The notes under the pieces were generated by a model that saw only the letters and a program-made list of their open reading frames with translations, made no database searches and was not told where the DNA came from. 64,000 nucleotides of DNA from Pseudomonadota bacterium. GTDB lineage: Bacteria; Pseudomonadota; Alphaproteobacteria; Rhodospirillales; Magnetospirillaceae. The position numbers and the translations under genes are program-made. The stretch spans positions 1 through 64,000 of the forward strand of contig JAJYTF010000018.1 of NCBI GenBank assembly GCA_021793155.1, read 5' to 3'. This document shows, piece after piece, positions 53,056 through 63,696 of this stretch (within the stretch, counting starts at the first letter, position 1; each line of letters begins with the position of its first letter).

Positions 53056-53333
53056 TTTCGTTTCGTCACCTCGTCAGGGGTAAGGGTGACCAGGGACAGG
53101 GCATGGACCCGTTCGCGCAGCTCTTCGGCGAGAAGAGAGTAGACCAGGCGCTGCCGCGCCACTTGGGGCTTGCCTTCGAAGGCTTTTGACACGATCTCTA
53201 TGCGGAAATGGCTTTCGCCCTCCGGGTTGGCACCGGCGTGGCCATGGTGGCGGCCCGACTCGTCCATGATGTCGAGCCGCTGGGGGGCCAGACCTTCGAT
53301 CAACTTCCGTTCCATCTTGTCGCGCACGAGCAT
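53052..53333 (-). CDS. bolA: BolA family protein
   Basis: A 93-residue BolA-type protein. LAPQRLDIMDESGRHHGHAG, FRIEIVSKAFEGKPQVARQRLVY and LLAEELRERVHALSL match the class II KH-like fold. BolA proteins partner with monothiol glutaredoxins in iron-sulfur or iron regulation. Divergent dnaJ-like, cobS and cobT genes follow, a conserved alphaproteobacterial order. Confidence 0.93.
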   Translation of the reverse strand: MLVRDKMERKLIEGLAPQRLDIMDESGRHHGHAGANPEGESHFRIEIVSKAFEGKPQVARQRLVYSLLAEELRERVHALSLVTLTPDEVTKRN

Positions 53334-53428
53334 GCGGGGGTTCCTTAGGTTGCCCTCGGGGATTTCTCTTGCGGCAAACCCTTCGGGAGTGGATATCTAC
53401 TGGGTGTTTGCGCTCATAGTGAGCCATC

Positions 53429-53998
53429 ATGAACGGACATTCACGAAAATTTTGGCCATCCAGAAGTAAGGAGTCCAGTACCGCGAGCGGCCGTCCCTGT
53501 GATCATCCCGGATGCAGCCATGCCGGGGAATATCGCGCGCCGAAATCGCGCGATGCTCTTCAAGACTATTACTGGTTTTGTCTGGACCACGTGCGCGCCT
53601 ATAACGCTGCCTGGGACTATTATGCCGGTCTGCGTCCGGAAGAGATTGAGGAAATGATCCGCTATGATGTGACATGGCAACGGCCAACTTGGCCGCTGGG
53701 CCGGCGCGGCGGCAGCGCCCACATCGAGCCAGAGCGGGTCAAGGACGTCTTCGGGCTGTTCGACGAGGATATGTGGCAGGGCCCGGTGGAGCGCAGCCGC
53801 CCCGCCTCACCGGAAGAGAAGGCGATGCAGGTGATGGAACTGAAGAGCCCGGTCACGCTGGAGAGCCTGAAAGCCCGCTACAAGGAGCTGTGCAAGCTCC
53901 ACCACCCTGACGCCAACGGCGGCGACAAGGGGGCGGAGGAACGATTCAAGCAGATCGGCCAGGCTTACAAAACTTTGATGGAAAGCCTAAATGCCTGA
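53429..53998 (+). CDS. J-domain protein (DnaJ-like co-chaperone)
   Basis: A 189-residue protein with a C-terminal J domain: LESLKARYKELCKLHHPDANGGD contains the HPD motif that triggers Hsp70 ATPase. The N-terminal ~110 residues hold a Cys-His cluster (CDHPGCSHAGEYRAP, FCLDHVRAYN) that may bind zinc. It is a recurrent neighbour of bolA and cobS in alphaproteobacteria. Confidence 0.92.
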   Translation: MNGHSRKFWPSRSKESSTASGRPCDHPGCSHAGEYRAPKSRDALQDYYWFCLDHVRAYNAAWDYYAGLRPEEIEEMIRYDVTWQRPTWPLGRRGGSAHIEPERVKDVFGLFDEDMWQGPVERSRPASPEEKAMQVMELKSPVTLESLKARYKELCKLHHPDANGGDKGAEERFKQIGQAYKTLMESLNA

Positions 53999-54024
53999 TA
54001 ATGGCCATGCTCGCTAGAGCGGTT

Positions 54025-54045
54025 TGTCCGTCGGTGTGACGGACA
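54025..54045 (+). terminator. Hairpin between the J-domain gene and cobS
   Basis: TGTCCGTC, a 5-base loop GGTGT, GACGGACA: a perfect 8-base stem 27 bases after the dnaJ-like stop. No T tract follows, so termination would be weak or Rho-assisted. A second, looser stem (GGTCCGC / GCGGACC) lies at ~54056-54089. I looked for a cobalamin riboswitch here and did not find its conserved core. Confidence 0.4.
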
Positions 54046-54150
54046 GGCTGCGACTGGTCCGCGCGGCGTCTTCCGCCTTGCGGACCGAGTTTGCCGCCGC
54101 GAAAGCGGAGGATCACCGCGGAAATATTATAAGCCGGAACTTGTATCCCC

Positions 54151-55155
54151 ATGACCGAAACCACCACGTCTCCCCTGGCCTCCGACCACCCATTGGCGCT
54201 GCCGGATATCCAGATTTCCGTGCGCCAGACCTTCGGCCTCGATACCGACATGATGGTGCCGGCCTTCAGTTGCGGCAGCGAGCATGTGCCCGACCGCGAC
54301 GACACCTATCGCTTCGACCACGACACCACCATGGCGATTCTCGCCGGGTTCGCCCATAACCGCCGGGTGATGGTGCAGGGGTACCACGGCACCGGCAAGT
54401 CGACCCATATCGAGCAGGTGGCGTCGCGCCTCAACTGGCCGTGCATCCGGGTCAACCTGGACAGCCACGTCAGCCGCATCGACCTGATCGGCAAGGATGC
54501 CATCGTGCTGCGCGAAGGCCAGCAGGTCACCGAATTCCGCGAGGGGATCCTGCCCTGGGCGCTGCAGCACCCGACCGCCCTGGTGTTCGACGAATACGAC
54601 GCCGGGCGCCCCGACGTGATGTTCGTCATCCAGCGCGTGCTGGAGGTCGAGGGTAAGCTGACCCTGCTCGACCAGAGCCGGGTCATCCGCCCCCATCCCG
54701 CCTTCCGGCTGTTCGCCACCACCAACACAGTCGGCCTCGGCGATACCACCGGGCTCTATCACGGCACCCAGCAGATCAACCAAGGCCAGATGGATCGCTG
54801 GAACATCGTCGCCACTTTGAACTACCTCGAACATGACGCCGAGGTCGATATCGTACTGGCCAAGATGCCGGCATACGACACGAAGGAAGGCCGCGAGGTA
54901 GTGGGCAACATGGTGCGCATCGCCGATCTGTCGCGCCAGGGCTTCATCAACGGCGATATATCCACGGTGATGAGCCCGCGTACCGTATTGACCTGGGCGG
55001 AGAACGCCCAGATTTTCGGAGACCTGGGCTTCGCCTTCCGGCTGACCTTCCTCAACAAATGCGACGAGACCGAACGCCCCGTGGTCGCCGAATATTATCA
55101 GCGCTGTTTCGGCGCCGAACTTCCCGAAACCATGGCGCGGGTTGCGTTGGGTTAG
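54151..55155 (+). CDS. cobS: Aerobic cobaltochelatase subunit CobS
   Basis: A 334-residue AAA+ ATPase of the CobNST complex that inserts cobalt into hydrogenobyrinate a,c-diamide. [10 protein letters not shown] is Walker [11 protein letters not shown] Walker B, and [12 protein letters not shown] sensor 1. The N-terminus ([18 protein letters not shown]) is typical. cobT follows 9 bases later. CobN is not in the window. Confidence 0.95.
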   Translation: MTETTTSPLASDHPLALPDIQISVRQTFGLDTDMMVPAFSCGSEHVPDRDDTYRFDHDTTMAILAGFAHNRRVMVQGYHGTGKSTHIEQVASRLNWPCIRVNLDSHVSRIDLIGKDAIVLREGQQVTEFREGILPWALQHPTALVFDEYDAGRPDVMFVIQRVLEVEGKLTLLDQSRVIRPHPAFRLFATTNTVGLGDTTGLYHGTQQINQGQMDRWNIVATLNYLEHDAEVDIVLAKMPAYDTKEGREVVGNMVRIADLSRQGFINGDISTVMSPRTVLTWAENAQIFGDLGFAFRLTFLNKCDETERPVVAEYYQRCFGAELPETMARVALG

Positions 55156-55164
55156 GGCCTGGCC

Positions 55165-57060
55165 ATGGAGCGGAGCGACGGGGGCGAGAAGCGACCGTTC
55201 ACAGGAACCGAGGAAGCGCCCGCCGATCTGGTGAAGCGGGCGACGACCGCAGCGTTGCGGGCGGTTGCCGGGCGCGCCGACCTGATGGTCAATTATGCCA
55301 GCGGGACGCCCGCCTTGCGCGGCAATCAGGTTCGGCTGCCGTTGCCGCCGCGCCAGTTGCATCTCGACGACCTGGCCCGCTTGCGGGGTGCGGCCGACGC
55401 CGTGGCGCTGAGGCTGCGCTTCCACGACGAGGCCGTGCACAATAAGCGGATGCCGCACGGCCAAGGGGCCAAGGATATCTATAACGCGCTGGCCCAGGCG
55501 CGAGTCGAGGCGATCGGTGCGCGCCTCATGCGCGGTGTCGCCACCAACCTGGCGGCAGCTCTGGAAGGCCGTTACCGCTCGGAAGGCTATGACGCGGTCA
55601 CCCGGCGTGACCAGGTGCCGCTATCCGAAGCGATCAGGCTGATCGCCCGCGAACGCTTCGCCAACCAGCCGGTTCCGGCATCCGCCCGGCAGGCGGTCGA
55701 CCTGTGGCGGCCCCATGTGGATGCCAAGGCCGGGCGCAAGCTGGCGGCGCTGAAAGAGGTGCTGGCCGACCAGGAGCAATTCACCCGCGGCCTGCGCGAG
55801 GTGATCGCTGCTCTCGACGTCGAGGCGATGGACGAGGAGCCGCCGGAAGAGCAGACCGATGACGAACGGCAAGACGCGCAGGGCGCCAACACCGGCCCCG
55901 AAGAGCGTTCGACCTCGAGCGAAACCTCGTCGAGCTCGGCGGAAGGCGGCGGCGACGCGGCGCTGGGCGAGGCGGAAAGCCTGGGTGCCCAGGACGGCGA
56001 ACAACAGGGCGGCGAGGCCATGCAGATGCCCGGCCATGGCAGTGAGGAGGCCGGCGGCCCCAGCCGCCATCGCCCCGGCCAGGCCGGCGATCGTCCGGAG
56101 CCGCACGAGCGTCCTTACACGCCGTACACCTCGGCCTTCGACCAGGTGGTGGAGGCGGCCGACCTGTGCGATCCCGATGAGTTGCAGCGCCTCCGTCACC
56201 AACTCGACCAGCAACTGATGCATCTGCAGGGGGTGGTGAGCCGGCTGGCCAACCGCCTGCAGCGGCGCCTGATGGCCAAGCAGACACGGGCCTGGGACTT
56301 CGACCTGGAGGAAGGACTCCTGGACTCGGGGCGGCTGGCCCGCGTGGTGACCAATCCCCTGCACAGTCTGTCGTTCAAGCAGGAGAAGGATACCGATTTC
56401 CGCGATACCGTGGTGACCCTGCTGATCGACAATTCCGGCTCGATGCGCGGGCGGCCCATCACCGTCGCTGCCGTCAGCGCCGACATCCTGGCCCGCACGC
56501 TGGAGCGGTGCGGGGTGAAGGTCGAGGTCCTGGGTTTCACCACTCGGGCGTGGAAAGGCGGCCAGTCGCGAGAGAAATGGGTCGCCGACGGCAAGCCGGC
56601 CAATCCCGGCCGCCTCAACGACCTGCGCCACATCGTCTACAAGGCGGCCGACATGCCCTGGCGGCGCGCCCGCAAAAGCCTGGGGCTGATGCTGCGTGAA
56701 GGCATCCTGAAAGAGAATATCGACGGCGAGGCCTTGCTGTGGGCTCATACGCGGCTGCTGGCGCGGCCGGAGCAGCGGCGCATCCTGATGGTGATCTCGG
56801 ACGGCGCGCCGGTGGACGATTCCACTCTGTCGGTCAACCAGGGCAGTTATCTGGAGCGCCATCTGCGCGAAGTGATCGGCTGGATCGAGGGGGCGTCGCC
56901 GATCGAACTGGTCGCCATCGGCATCGGCCACGACGTCGCCCGGTATTACCGGCGCGCCGTGACCATCATGGACGCCGAGGAACTCGGCGGGACCATGCTG
57001 AAACAGCTGACCGCCCTGTTCGAAGAGGAAAGCCCGGCTGAACGTCGCCGGGCGGTGTAG
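55165..57060 (+). CDS. cobT: Aerobic cobaltochelatase subunit CobT
   Basis: A 631-residue partner of CobS. An N-terminal helical region is followed by a strongly acidic, low-complexity linker (residues ~225-310, rich in Glu, Gly, Ser) and a C-terminal VWA domain with the MIDAS motif [23 protein letters not shown] and [15 protein letters not shown] complete the VWA fold. The overall layout is standard for CobT. Confidence 0.95.
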   Translation: MERSDGGEKRPFTGTEEAPADLVKRATTAALRAVAGRADLMVNYASGTPALRGNQVRLPLPPRQLHLDDLARLRGAADAVALRLRFHDEAVHNKRMPHGQGAKDIYNALAQARVEAIGARLMRGVATNLAAALEGRYRSEGYDAVTRRDQVPLSEAIRLIARERFANQPVPASARQAVDLWRPHVDAKAGRKLAALKEVLADQEQFTRGLREVIAALDVEAMDEEPPEEQTDDERQDAQGANTGPEERSTSSETSSSSAEGGGDAALGEAESLGAQDGEQQGGEAMQMPGHGSEEAGGPSRHRPGQAGDRPEPHERPYTPYTSAFDQVVEAADLCDPDELQRLRHQLDQQLMHLQGVVSRLANRLQRRLMAKQTRAWDFDLEEGLLDSGRLARVVTNPLHSLSFKQEKDTDFRDTVVTLLIDNSGSMRGRPITVAAVSADILARTLERCGVKVEVLGFTTRAWKGGQSREKWVADGKPANPGRLNDLRHIVYKAADMPWRRARKSLGLMLREGILKENIDGEALLWAHTRLLARPEQRRILMVISDGAPVDDSTLSVNQGSYLERHLREVIGWIEGASPIELVAIGIGHDVARYYRRAVTIMDAEELGGTMLKQLTALFEEESPAERRRAV

Positions 57061-57138
57061 GGTTTCTCCGCCCTTGTCGGGCGCGTGCATCGCCGCGCCT
57101 GGCCGCCGCCTCGATGGTGGCTAAGGCGCAATAAGAAA

Positions 57139-57167
57139 CCGGATCGCCTTGGGGGGAGGCGATCCGG
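57139..57167. terminator. Likely bidirectional terminator between cobT and accA
   Basis: CCGGATCGCCT (57139-57149), loop TGGGGGG, AGGCGATCCGG (57157-57167): an 11-base perfect stem. On the minus strand it is followed by TTTCTTATT, on the plus strand by CTTTG. It lies 80 bases after the cobT stop. Confidence 0.75.
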
Positions 57168-57487
57168 CTTTGTGGTCGACTACGCAGTCAGGAGTCTTGA
57201 CGACCCGGTTGGGTCGGCAAGTCGGGGAGGGTGTGGGGGGCTGCCCTCGCCTCGACTGCCGTTTCCCTGCTCCTTCGTCATCGACCTTCCTGGGGGGATA
57301 CGCTGGGGGAGCGAAAAGGTCGATCGGCGATGAAGCTTTGGCGGATGTCCGGTGAAAGCCTTTGAGCAACGTCGGCAGGGGGGACCGAGGGAGCTCTTCG
57401 TTGGCTTTGCGGCACATCCGGTATCCGCCGCTGAGGACAATTTCTACTGGGACACTGTGGCAGGAATAGGGCGGGGATAGGGAAAGG
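57168..57487. other. Intergenic region, nothing assigned
   Basis: About 320 bases downstream of both cobT and accA. No frame resembles a protein and I see no RNA motif, including no cobalamin riboswitch core. Confidence 0.4.
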
Positions 57488-58441
57488 TTAAGGCAGACCT
57501 ATCTTCCCCATTTCGAGAAACTTGTCGCGGCGCCGCGCCCGCAGCACTCCGCCTTCGACCAGCGCGAGGCTTTTCAGCGCCCGGTCCATGTGTTCAGCGA
57601 CGCTGGTGATGGCCAGTTCGGGGTTGCGGTGGGCGCCGCCCAGCGGTTCCGGCACGATGTCGTCGATGACCGCCAGCCGTTGAAGGTCCTGGGCAGTCAG
57701 ATGCAGCGCTTCGGCGGCGTCTTTTGCCGCATCGCCGCTGCGCCACAGGATCGAGGCGCAGCCTTCCGGGCTGATCACCGAATAGATCGAATGTTCCAGC
57801 ATCAGGATGGTATTGCCGGCGGCGAGAGCGATGGCGCCGCCCGATCCGCCTTCGCCGATGATCACCGAGAGCAGCGGCACACGGATGTCGAGGCAGGTCT
57901 CGATGGAGCGGGCGATGGCTTCGGCCTGGCCGCGCGCTTCGGCGTCGACTCCGGGATAGGCGCCTGCCGTATCGACGAAAGTGATCACGGGGATGGAGAA
58001 ATGGTCGGCCATCTCCATCAGCCGCCGAGCCTTGCGATAGCCCTCCGGCCTGGCCATGCCGAAATTGTGGCGGACCCTGGATTCCGTGTCACGGCCCTTT
58101 TCATGGCCGATCACCATCACCGACTGGCCGCGGAAGCGGCCCAGGCCCCCAAGGATCGCCTTGTCCTCGGCGAAGCAGCGGTCGCCGGCCAGTGGCGTGA
58201 AATCGGAGACCAGGCGCTCGATGTAATCGGACGCGTGCGGTCGGTCGGGGTGGCGAGCCACCTGGGTCTTCTGCCAGGGCGTCAGCTTTCCGTAGCTGGC
58301 GCGCAGGAGCCTGTCGACCTTCACCTGGAGGCGGTTGATCTCTTCGGCAATGTTGATCTCGTCGGAGTCGCTTAGGTGGCGCAACTCTTCGATCTTGCCT
58401 TCAAGCTCGGCGATAGGCTTTTCGAAATCCAAAAAATTCAT
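57488..58441 (-). CDS. accA: Acetyl-CoA carboxylase carboxyltransferase subunit alpha
   Basis: A 317-residue subunit that, with AccD, carries carboxyl from biotin to acetyl-CoA. It begins [20 protein letters not shown] and contains [41 protein letters not shown] and [11 protein letters not shown], all typical. The frame runs 120 codons upstream but the ATG at 58441 is the conserved start. Confidence 0.96.
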   Translation of the reverse strand: MNFLDFEKPIAELEGKIEELRHLSDSDEINIAEEINRLQVKVDRLLRASYGKLTPWQKTQVARHPDRPHASDYIERLVSDFTPLAGDRCFAEDKAILGGLGRFRGQSVMVIGHEKGRDTESRVRHNFGMARPEGYRKARRLMEMADHFSIPVITFVDTAGAYPGVDAEARGQAEAIARSIETCLDIRVPLLSVIIGEGGSGGAIALAAGNTILMLEHSIYSVISPEGCASILWRSGDAAKDAAEALHLTAQDLQRLAVIDDIVPEPLGGAHRNPELAITSVAEHMDRALKSLALVEGGVLRARRRDKFLEMGKIGLP

Positions 58442-58585
58442 GGGTGCGGCTTTTAACACAGGCCGGCCAAAGGGGAAAGGGGTACCCTGGAATCGGCGGT
58501 TCCTCATCCGGGCGGCCGCTGGCGCGGCGGACTGGTTCCTGTCAGAATCACCTGCTTGAACAGAGGCTTTGCTGAGGAGGAGGCC

Positions 58586-58894
58586 ATGCCGCGCCACGCG
58601 ATCCTGTCGGCATTGCTTGTCCTGGCGGCCGTCGGCCTGCCCGCCGCAGGGCGCGCCGCCGACCTGCCTTCGCCGGAGAACAGCGGCGCTTCCAATTATC
58701 TGATCCCGGTTCCGCCCGATCTGCCCAGGCGGCAGATGGACGCCAATCGCCGCCTGGCGGCACAACGCCAGGCACAAGCCGAGGCCCAGGCCAAGGCGCA
58801 ACTCCCGACCCCGCAGCCAGCCCAGCCCGTCGAATCACAGCCGACTCAGCCTGGGCCGAGCATGTTGCCGCTGAGCGGGTTCGTCTATCGATAG
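58586..58894 (+). CDS. Small secreted Pro/Gln/Ala-rich protein
   Basis: A 102-residue protein with a signal peptide ([20 protein letters not shown] then AGRAAD), a short conserved-looking segment ([20 protein letters not shown]) and an Ala/Gln/Pro-rich low-complexity tail ending [15 protein letters not shown] stands six bases before the ATG. The family is not recognised. It is probably periplasmic. Confidence 0.68.
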   Translation: MPRHAILSALLVLAAVGLPAAGRAADLPSPENSGASNYLIPVPPDLPRRQMDANRRLAAQRQAQAEAQAKAQLPTPQPAQPVESQPTQPGPSMLPLSGFVYR

Positions 58895-58990
58895 CTGTCC
58901 TTTCGCCGCCTGTTGCGTTAGGGTCTTGAAGGGGTGCCGCCGGATCAGGGCGACGCCCCTTGCTTGTTGTCTGTTCGAAGACCGATATCC

Positions 58991-60061
58991 GTGTTTGACT
59001 TCTTTCGTTTGGCCGGGCCGCTGGTCCGCCTGTTCGACCCCGAGACGGCCCATGCGCTGACGGTGACGGCGTTGAAGCGCGGGCTGGTGCCCCGGCAACC
59101 GCGGGACGACGATCCGATCCTGTCGATCCGCTTGTGGGGGCGCGACTTTCCCAACCCGGTGGGCCTCGCCGCCGGTTTCGACAAGAATGCCGAGGTGTCG
59201 GACGCCATGCTGGCGCAGGGCTTCGGTTTCGTCGAGGTGGGCAGCGTGACCCCGCGGCCCCAGCCCGGCAACCCGCAGCCCCGTCTGTTCCGCCTGCCCG
59301 AAGACGGAGCGGTGATCAACCGTATGGGGTTCAACAACCAGGGGCTCGACGCGGTGGCCGGGCGCCTGGCGCGGCGGCGGCGCGACGGCATCGTCGGAGC
59401 CAATCTGGGCAAGAACAAGGATACCGAGGACGCGGCGAGCGATTATCAGAAGGGGGTGGCGGCGCTGGGACCGTTGGCCGATTATCTGGTGATCAACGTC
59501 TCCTCGCCCAACACGCCCGGGCTGCGTGCCCTGCAGGGGCGCGCGCCGCTGGAAGACCTGGTGGGCCGCACGCGCCAGGCCCTGCTGGCCCTGCCCAAGC
59601 CGGTGCCGCTGCTCCTGAAGATCGCCCCCGACCTCACCGAAGACGACAAGCGGGATATTGCCGAGGTCGCCCTGGCCGGCGGCCTGGACGGCTTGATCGT
59701 CACCAACACCACCATCGCCCGTCCCGCTACCCTGAAATGCGCCTGCAAGGGCGAAACCGGGGGGCTGTCGGGAGCCCCCCTGTTCGAGCCCTCGACCCAG
59801 GTGCTGCGCGACATGTTCACCCTGACCGGCGGCAAGCTTCCGCTGGTCGGCGTCGGCGGTATCGGGTCGGCGGAGCAGGCCTACGTCAAGGTCCGCGCCG
59901 GCGCCTCGCTGGTGCAGCTCTATTCGGCTTTGATTTTCCAGGGGCCGGCCCTGGTCACCCGGATCAAGCGGGGCCTGGCGGAACTGTTGCGCCGTGATGG
60001 TTTCTCCGGGCTCGCCGAAGCGGTCGGCGCCGACCAGATAGGCGGGCGGGGGCGGGGGTGA
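58991..60061 (+). CDS. pyrD: Dihydroorotate dehydrogenase (quinone), class 2
   Basis: A 356-residue flavoenzyme of pyrimidine synthesis, membrane-associated and quinone-linked. The N-terminal helical extension FDFFRLAGPLVRLFDPETAH marks class 2. NPVGLAAGFDKNAEV, GSVTPRPQPGNPQPRLFRLP, INRMGFNNQG, VINVSSPNTPGLR with the catalytic Ser, LLLKIAPDL and GVGGIGSAEQA are present. GTG at 58991 is the preferred start because the family N-terminus begins there; the frame is open from 58934. Its stop overlaps the next GTG start. Confidence 0.95.
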   Translation: MFDFFRLAGPLVRLFDPETAHALTVTALKRGLVPRQPRDDDPILSIRLWGRDFPNPVGLAAGFDKNAEVSDAMLAQGFGFVEVGSVTPRPQPGNPQPRLFRLPEDGAVINRMGFNNQGLDAVAGRLARRRRDGIVGANLGKNKDTEDAASDYQKGVAALGPLADYLVINVSSPNTPGLRALQGRAPLEDLVGRTRQALLALPKPVPLLLKIAPDLTEDDKRDIAEVALAGGLDGLIVTNTTIARPATLKCACKGETGGLSGAPLFEPSTQVLRDMFTLTGGKLPLVGVGGIGSAEQAYVKVRAGASLVQLYSALIFQGPALVTRIKRGLAELLRRDGFSGLAEAVGADQIGGRGRG

Positions 60062-60933
60062 CAATTCCCGTTCTTTCCGGCCTGCGCGACGTCGCCGATC
60101 GCTACGATGGCTTCATCCTCGACCTGTGGGGGGTCATCCATGACGGCGTCACTCCCTATCCCGGCGCGGTCGAGACCCTGACCCGACTGCGCCGGCTGGG
60201 CAAGCGGACCGTCATGCTGTCCAATGCCCCGCGTCGCGCCTACGTCCTGGTGGAGATGATGGAGTCCATGGGGATCGGCCGGGATCTCTATGGTGAGGTG
60301 ATGAGTTCGGGCGAGGCGGTGCATCTCGAATTCGCCCGGCGGACCGACCCCTGGTTCGCCGCTTTGGGCCGCCGCTGCGTCCATATCGGCTCGGCCGCCG
60401 ACCGCGTCATCTTCCACGGCCTGTCGCTGGAATGCGTCGACGACGTGGCCGATGCCGATTTCGTGATGAATACCGGGCCGGACGGTTTCATCGAGACGAT
60501 GGACCGCTACATCCCGCTCCTGGACGCCGCTGCTGCCCGCCGGCTTCCCATGGTTTGCGCCAATCCCGACCTGGTGGTGATGCGCCGGGGCCGGCGCTAT
60601 GTCTGCGCCGGCACGCTGGCCCAATATTATCAGGCGAAGGGTTGCGAGGTGCGCTATCGCGGCAAGCCTGATCCCGCCATCTACAAGGTCTGCCTGGAAT
60701 TGTTGGGCGCTCCTGACCGCCGCCGGGTTCTGGCGGTGGGCGACGCCTTTCACACCGATATCGCCGGCGCCGGCTGTGCCGGCATGGACAGCCTGTTCTG
60801 CACCGGCGGCATCCATGCCGCCGAGATCGGAACCCATTACGGAGACAGGCCGGATCCCGATCGGGTCGAAGCGTTGATCGCCGTCCATGATGGCCTTCGC
60901 CCGACAGCGGCCATCGGCGGGTTCATCTGGTAG
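60058..60933 (+). CDS. HAD-superfamily phosphatase, TIGR01459 type
   Basis: A 291-residue HAD hydrolase with a GTG start overlapping pyrD. FILDLWGVIHDG holds the nucleophile Asp and a second Asp-like position, VMLSNAPRR motif II, and GKPDPAIYKVCLELL then LAVGDAFHTDIAGA motifs III-IV. It matches the TIGR01459 (subfamily IIA) group; the substrate is unknown, perhaps a sugar phosphate. Confidence 0.92.
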   Translation: MTIPVLSGLRDVADRYDGFILDLWGVIHDGVTPYPGAVETLTRLRRLGKRTVMLSNAPRRAYVLVEMMESMGIGRDLYGEVMSSGEAVHLEFARRTDPWFAALGRRCVHIGSAADRVIFHGLSLECVDDVADADFVMNTGPDGFIETMDRYIPLLDAAAARRLPMVCANPDLVVMRRGRRYVCAGTLAQYYQAKGCEVRYRGKPDPAIYKVCLELLGAPDRRRVLAVGDAFHTDIAGAGCAGMDSLFCTGGIHAAEIGTHYGDRPDPDRVEALIAVHDGLRPTAAIGGFIW

Positions 60934-60934
60934 C

Positions 60935-60987
60935 AGCCTGCATTTCTCACCCCTGCGTCGCCGGCGTAGGGGTGAGAAATGCAGGCT
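60935..60987. terminator. Long palindromic hairpin between convergent genes
   Basis: Two 23-base arms with 22 matches (AGCCTGCATTTCTCACCCCT is the left start) around the loop TCGCCGG. It begins two bases after the HAD gene stop and its end meets the nadK stop codon. It can terminate both transcripts, although no T tract follows. It could also be a REP-like sequence. Confidence 0.7.
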
Positions 60988-61753
60988 ATGGCAGGAACTG
61001 CTCGGCCAGGATCCGTTCTTCCAGGTTGTGTTCCGGGTCGAACAGCAGGTCCAGGCCGATTTCGCGGTCCTCGTGGACTTCGACCTGGACCACGTCGCGG
61101 ACCTCGGTGTAGTCGGCCACGGCCGAGACCGGCCGTTTCTCATGTTCGAGAATCTCCAGGCAGACCGTCGACTTGTGCGAAACCAGGGCGCCGCGCCAGC
61201 GGCGCGGGCGGAACGCCGAGATCGAGGTGAGTGCCAACACCCCGGCGCCCAGGGGGACGATCGGTCCGTGGGCCGACAGGTTGTAGGCGGTGCTGCCCGC
61301 CGGCGTCGCCACCAGGACGCCGTCGCAGATCAGCTCTTCCAGGCGCACCCGGCCGTCGACGCGGATGCGGATCTTGGCAGCCTGTCGCGTTTCCCGCAGC
61401 AGGGAGACTTCGTTGATGGCCAGCGCCTCGTGGACTTTCTGGTCGGCCGAAACCGCCGTCATCACCAGCGGGTGCAGGCGGACCGTCTGGGCTCGCTCCA
61501 GGCGGCCCAGCAGGTCGGCTTCGCTGTAGACGTTCATCAGAAAGCCCACCGTGCCGCGGTTCATGCCGTAGATGGGAACCATGCAGTCGATGTGCCGGTG
61601 CAGGGTTTCCAGCATGAACCCGTCGCCGCCCAGGGCGACGATGACGTCGGCATCCTCGGGCCGGACTTGGCCGTAGGTGTGGCTTAGATGCCTGAGCGCC
61701 CGTTGCGCGGCCTCGTTGTCGGCGGCGACGAAAGCGATCTTGGCGATTGGCAT
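60986..61753 (-). CDS. nadK: NAD kinase
   Basis: A 255-residue kinase making NADP+. [17 protein letters not shown] is the GGDG motif, INEVSLLRE carries the conserved NE, and [19 protein letters not shown] the TPxGSTAY region. The length matches the short alphaproteobacterial form. The gene ends inside the palindromic hairpin. Confidence 0.95.
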   Translation of the reverse strand: MPIAKIAFVAADNEAAQRALRHLSHTYGQVRPEDADVIVALGGDGFMLETLHRHIDCMVPIYGMNRGTVGFLMNVYSEADLLGRLERAQTVRLHPLVMTAVSADQKVHEALAINEVSLLRETRQAAKIRIRVDGRVRLEELICDGVLVATPAGSTAYNLSAHGPIVPLGAGVLALTSISAFRPRRWRGALVSHKSTVCLEILEHEKRPVSAVADYTEVRDVVQVEVHEDREIGLDLLFDPEHNLEERILAEQFLP

Positions 61754-61816
61754 GGGCGGCGCGTCCCGGGATCAAACGCGCGGGAGTATACCCGAGCCGC
61801 GGCTTAGCGCCAGGGA

Positions 61817-62806
61817 TTAACCGCCGGTGACGTTCATGTGCCGCGCCAGGGCGGGGCGCTGGTGCTCGCGATCGATGATGAAATCATGGCCTTTCGGCTT
61901 GCGCCCGATGGCCTCGCGGATCACCGCTTCGACTCCGTCCTCGGCTTCGCTCTGGCGCAGCGGCGCCCGCAGGTCAGCAGAATCTTCCTGACCGAGGCAC
62001 AGGTAAAGGCGGCCGGTGCAGGTCACTCTGACTCGGTTGCACCCCTCGCAGAAATTATGGGTCAGCGGGGTGATGAATCCCAGCATGCGCCCTGTTTCGG
62101 CGACGCGGACATAGGTCGCCGGCCCTCCCGTACGGGCCGCCGACGGTTCCAGTGTCCAGTTGCGGGAAAGCCGCTGGCGCACTTCGTCCAGCGGCAGGTA
62201 ATGCTCGTTGCGGCTGCCCTCCACCTCGCCCAGCGGCATGGTCTCGATCAGCGTCAGGTCATATCCCTGTTCGCCGCACCAGGCGACCATCCGGTCGATC
62301 TCGTGTTCGTTGACGCCCTTCAGCGCCACCAGGTTGATCTTGACCTTCAGTCCGGCCGCCTTGGCCGCGGCGATGCCGTCCAGAACCTTGTCGATGCGGC
62401 CGAAGCGGGTCAGGCGGCGGAACGTGTCGACGTCGAGGGTGTCGAGAGAGATGTTGATCCGTTTCATCCCGGCGGCTTTCAGATCGCCGGCGAATTCGGC
62501 CAGCCGCGTGCCGTTGGTGGTCAGCGTGAGCTCGTCGAGGGTTCCCGCCGCCACCTGCTGGCCGAGGCGCGCAATCAGGGTCATGATACCGCGCCGTACC
62601 AGCGGTTCACCCCCGGTCAGCCGCAATTTGCGGACGCCGAGGCGAATGAAGGCAAGGCAAAGCCTTTCCAGTTCCTCGATGGTCAAAAGTTCGGCCCTGG
62701 GCAGGAACTCCATCTCCTCACCCATGCAATAGACGCAGCGAAGGTCGCAGCGGTCTGTTACCGAAAGCCGGAGATAGGTAATGGAGCGGCCGAATGGGTC
62801 GATCAT
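61817..62806 (-). CDS. moaA: GTP 3',8-cyclase MoaA
   Basis: A 329-residue radical-SAM enzyme for molybdenum cofactor synthesis. [14 protein letters not shown] binds the SAM [4Fe-4S] cluster; [19 protein letters not shown] binds the second cluster; the C-terminus ends TGG with the Gly-Gly tail required for activity. [11 protein letters not shown] and NISLDTLD are also typical. Confidence 0.96.
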   Translation of the reverse strand: MIDPFGRSITYLRLSVTDRCDLRCVYCMGEEMEFLPRAELLTIEELERLCLAFIRLGVRKLRLTGGEPLVRRGIMTLIARLGQQVAAGTLDELTLTTNGTRLAEFAGDLKAAGMKRINISLDTLDVDTFRRLTRFGRIDKVLDGIAAAKAAGLKVKINLVALKGVNEHEIDRMVAWCGEQGYDLTLIETMPLGEVEGSRNEHYLPLDEVRQRLSRNWTLEPSAARTGGPATYVRVAETGRMLGFITPLTHNFCEGCNRVRVTCTGRLYLCLGQEDSADLRAPLRQSEAEDGVEAVIREAIGRKPKGHDFIIDREHQRPALARHMNVTGG

Positions 62807-62894
62807 CGAGGCAAGCCAGGCAGGAATATTTTTCTAGACGATCAATATGGCGACACGGAGGCTGTTGTTCCAGGTTTATCCCAACCCGCCACGC

Positions 62895-63614
62895 TCAGCC
62901 GTACAGCAGGTAGAACTTGTCGAAACTGCGGCGCAGGTCGGCCAAGGCGGCAACCAGCGGATCGCGCCGGCCGGCTTGCGCGGCGACGTTCAGCACGCGC
63001 ACCTGCTGGGCGATCTGCTCCGCCATGTCGAAAAACTCGGCATCCTGGAGAAGCGCATCCGGCGCCTGCAGTTCCAGGCGCTCGGCCAGATAAGCCAGGA
63101 CCGCCAGCTGCTCGCAGAGTTGCGTCGTATGTTCGGCGCCCAGCTCCGGCTGATCGAAGTCGTCGTCGGCGGTTTCGGCCAGTTTTTCGTCGAAGGCGTC
63201 GAGGCAGTCGTCATAGGCCGCCAGCCCATTACGCCGGCGCATGTCGGCGAGCAGAGAGCGGATCTGCTGCAAGGTCACATGGGCCTGATCGGGGCGGCTT
63301 TGCCGAATCTGCCGGCGCGCCTCGGCGGCCACTTCCGCGATGGCGCTCAGTTCCTCCGCGAAGCGGGGATCCTCGGCGTATTGCCGTGGCGGCCGGGCGC
63401 CCCACTGCGACATCAGCCCTCGCCAGGCGAGGGAAAAGGCCCGCAGTGACGCGGCCGCCGCCGGGTCGTCCTGTTCGGGAGCGGATTGGTAGAGCGCGTT
63501 GCGGAACAGGGTCCAGGCTTCGGAATATTGCTCGTTGAACGTCGCCGCGCCGGCAGCCCGCGCCGGCGCGCAAAACAGCAGCAGGGCAAGCAAGGCCAGC
63601 GGGAGCACGGTCAC
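62895..63614 (-). CDS. Secreted helical protein of unknown function
   Basis: A ~239-residue protein from a GTG at 63614, starting VTVLPLALLALLLFCAPARA, a clear signal peptide. The mature part is helical and charged (FNEQYSEAWTLFRNALYQS, ARRQIRQSRPDQAHVTLQQI), like a four-helix-bundle periplasmic protein. No haem CxxCH motif is seen. The start is uncertain because the frame stays open for 28 more codons. I do not recognise the family. Confidence 0.65.
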   Translation of the reverse strand: MTVLPLALLALLLFCAPARAAGAATFNEQYSEAWTLFRNALYQSAPEQDDPAAAASLRAFSLAWRGLMSQWGARPPRQYAEDPRFAEELSAIAEVAAEARRQIRQSRPDQAHVTLQQIRSLLADMRRRNGLAAYDDCLDAFDEKLAETADDDFDQPELGAEHTTQLCEQLAVLAYLAERLELQAPDALLQDAEFFDMAEQIAQQVRVLNVAAQAGRRDPLVAALADLRRSFDKFYLLYG

Positions 63615-63696
63615 CTCGATCCCGACGGTGCCATGTTGCAAAGAAGGCCGCAAGGGCCGAAGCTGAAACGAATCAGCGGGGAAGAGGAGGATGACC

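Noticed and set aside
54127-55464. Long minus-strand frame opposite cobS and cobT
   Set aside because: Antisense to well-conserved cobalamin genes; no motif of its own.
55621-57090. Long minus-strand frame opposite cobT
   Set aside because: Antisense shadow caused by high GC at third positions.
53999-57487. Cobalamin riboswitch near cobS and cobT
   Set aside because: I found hairpins but not the conserved B12-box core or its supporting stems on either strand.
61838-63538. Long plus-strand frame across moaA and its neighbour
   Set aside because: Antisense to MoaA with intact cluster motifs.
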